33,513 nucleotides of DNA from an uncultured bacterium (GTDB lineage Bacteria > Verrucomicrobiota > Kiritimatiellia > RFP12 > UBA1067): assembly GCA_902780865.1 (NCBI GenBank), contig CACZHC010000041.1, forward strand, positions 1 to 33,513, in the 5' to 3' direction. The notes below the pieces were generated by a model. It searched no databases and had not been told where the DNA came from. It worked only from the letters and a program-made list of their open reading frames with translations. Numbering within the stretch: the stretch's first letter is position 1; the number at the start of each line of letters is the position of its first letter. Of this stretch, positions 32,544 to 33,513 are shown piece by piece. A program made the position numbers and the translations under genes.

Positions 32544-33513
32544 CTACTTCTTCGGCTCGGGCGCGGTGCCCTTGTTCTGGTTGCGCTTCGGGAACTTCGG
32601 CATGAAAGGATTCGTCGCGTCCTTCCCGTCGTCCGACGCCATGTTCGCCGTCTGGTAGCCGACGACCGCCTCGCGGCCCTCGAGCGCATCAACGCCCTCG
32701 CAGACGATGGACGTGAACGAATCGTCCGTGACGCCTTCTTCAACGAGGACATACTCCAGCGGATCGCCCTCTTTCCGCGGAGCAAGCCAGATTTTGCGCC
32801 CGCGCGGTATTTCGCCGGCGATGCGGTCGCGATCCTCGTCCTTCGGGCGGAACCTGAACGCCGCTGCCGCGACGGCAAGCACGTTCTCGGCGCGCGCCGT
32901 CTCGATCGAAAGCGTCGCGGTCATTCCTGGGAAAAGCTTCTGGTCCGGGTTCTCGGCCTCGACGATCACGGGGAAGGTAACGACGTTGCTCGTAGTCGTC
33001 GACGCCTTTCGTATCTGCTTCACCTTGCCCTTGAACCGCGTGCGGTACGCGTCGACGGTGAACGTGACGTCCTGGCCAACCTGGATGCCGCCGATGTCGG
33101 CCTCGGGAATGTCGGCCGCAACCCAGATCGTGTCAAGATCCTCCGCAATGGTGAGGACAGGCACGGCATTCATCGACGAGACGACCGTTTCGCCCTCCTC
33201 GACCTTGCGGTCGATCACTATGCCGTCGACTGGAGAGACGATCGTGCAGTAGCTCAAATTCGCCTCGGCCTGGTCGACGCTCGCCTGCGCGTTCTCGATC
33301 TCGGCCTTGGCGCTCGCAAGCGCGGCCCTCGCACTTTCCACCGCGGCCTTCGCCTTCGCAAGCGACTCCTCGGCGCTGTCGAGATCGGCGACGGGAGCCA
33401 TCTTCTTCTCCGCGAGCGCCTTCTTGCGGTCGTACGTCTTCTGCGCGAGGACGAGCTCGGCCTCGCGCTGGCGCAGGGAACACTCGCTCGTCATGACGCC
33501 GGCATTCGCCATG
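32544..33513 (-). CDS. MacA/HlyD-like periplasmic adaptor, N-terminus beyond the window
   Basis: The ORF is open to the right edge and its 5' part is missing. The visible 322 aa start within a coiled-coil hairpin rich in Ala, Glu and Lys (AEKKMAPVADLDSAEESLAKAKAAVESA, then ALASAKAEIENAQASVDQAEANL). The lipoyl/barrel-type sequence CTIVSPVDGIVIDRKVEEGETV follows, and then the beta-barrel and membrane-proximal parts (VAADIPEADIGGIQVGQDVTFTVDA; LFPGMTATLSIET). This is the membrane-fusion protein layout of MacA/HlyD. It would link the ABC pair downstream to an outer-membrane channel. The last 40 residues are a charged low-complexity tail. Confidence 0.9.
   Translation of the reverse strand, partial: MANAGVMTSECSLRQREAELVLAQKTYDRKKALAEKKMAPVADLDSAEESLAKAKAAVESARAALASAKAEIENAQASVDQAEANLSYCTIVSPVDGIVIDRKVEEGETVVSSMNAVPVLTIAEDLDTIWVAADIPEADIGGIQVGQDVTFTVDAYRTRFKGKVKQIRKASTTTSNVVTFPVIVEAENPDQKLFPGMTATLSIETARAENVLAVAAAAFRFRPKDEDRDRIAGEIPRGRKIWLAPRKEGDPLEYVLVEEGVTDDSFTSIVCEGVDALEGREAVVGYQTANMASDDGKDATNPFMPKFPKRNQNKGTAPEPKK

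Overview
The window looks like chromosomal DNA of an uncultivated gut or rumen bacterium of the PVC group, most likely Kiritimatiellota. The reasons are a high-GC backbone, large secreted proteins of a style I associate with that group (a YD-repeat protein, a protein with a DxDxDGxxD motif, and a small secreted partner), and recurring extended -10 promoters of the form TGGTAWAMT. The assignment is an inference from style; there is no rRNA or other marker gene in the window.

Positions 1-10.6 kb hold secreted or surface proteins, several of them damaged. A YD-repeat protein (minus, frameshifted, cut by the window edge) is divergent from a large secreted protein (plus, frameshifted). Between them lies a promoter region with repeated CGTATACTT palindromes. 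A small secreted protein follows, then a truncated alpha/beta hydrolase that runs into it tail to tail. Next come three AT-richer secreted or lipoprotein genes on the minus strand with two REP-like palindromes, and a mosaic secreted protein ending in a HELHH metallopeptidase-like domain.

Positions 10.6-19.7 kb form an AT-rich accessory island. Its core is a defence cassette on the minus strand: a 69-aa DNA-binding-type protein, a 105-aa Cys-containing unknown, a class III nucleotidyl-cyclase-like protein, a PtuA-like ABC/AAA ATPase and a PtuB-like HNH nuclease. It is bracketed by two direct copies of a roughly 117-bp sequence at about 88% identity. Outside the repeat are an XRE regulator with a degenerate IrrE-like C-terminal part, a divergent promoter/operator region, two small plus-strand genes, a KTSC-domain gene, and then a tRNA with a CAT anticodon (tRNA-Ile2 type).

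Positions 19.7-33.5 kb are GC-rich backbone, all on the minus strand. An efflux-type module (HlyD/MacA-like adaptor, ABC ATPase, MacB/FtsX-like permease) precedes a pyrimidine-nucleoside phosphorylase with an apparently leaderless promoter. Then comes a tightly coupled six-gene set: UbiA-like prenyltransferase, PEP-synthase/Rph-like phosphotransferase, DUF3419 (BtaA-like) aminocarboxypropyl transferase, phytol/dolichol-kinase-like protein, GNAT acyltransferase and AMP-forming ligase. The members overlap by 4 to 23 nt, so they probably act in one pathway making or modifying an isoprenoid or amino lipid. Last is an RdgB NTP pyrophosphatase fused to a second UbiA-like domain, whose 3' end runs antisense into the tRNA gene.

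The two most promising systems are the cyclase-like plus PtuA/PtuB cassette between direct repeats, and the six-gene lipid-type operon.
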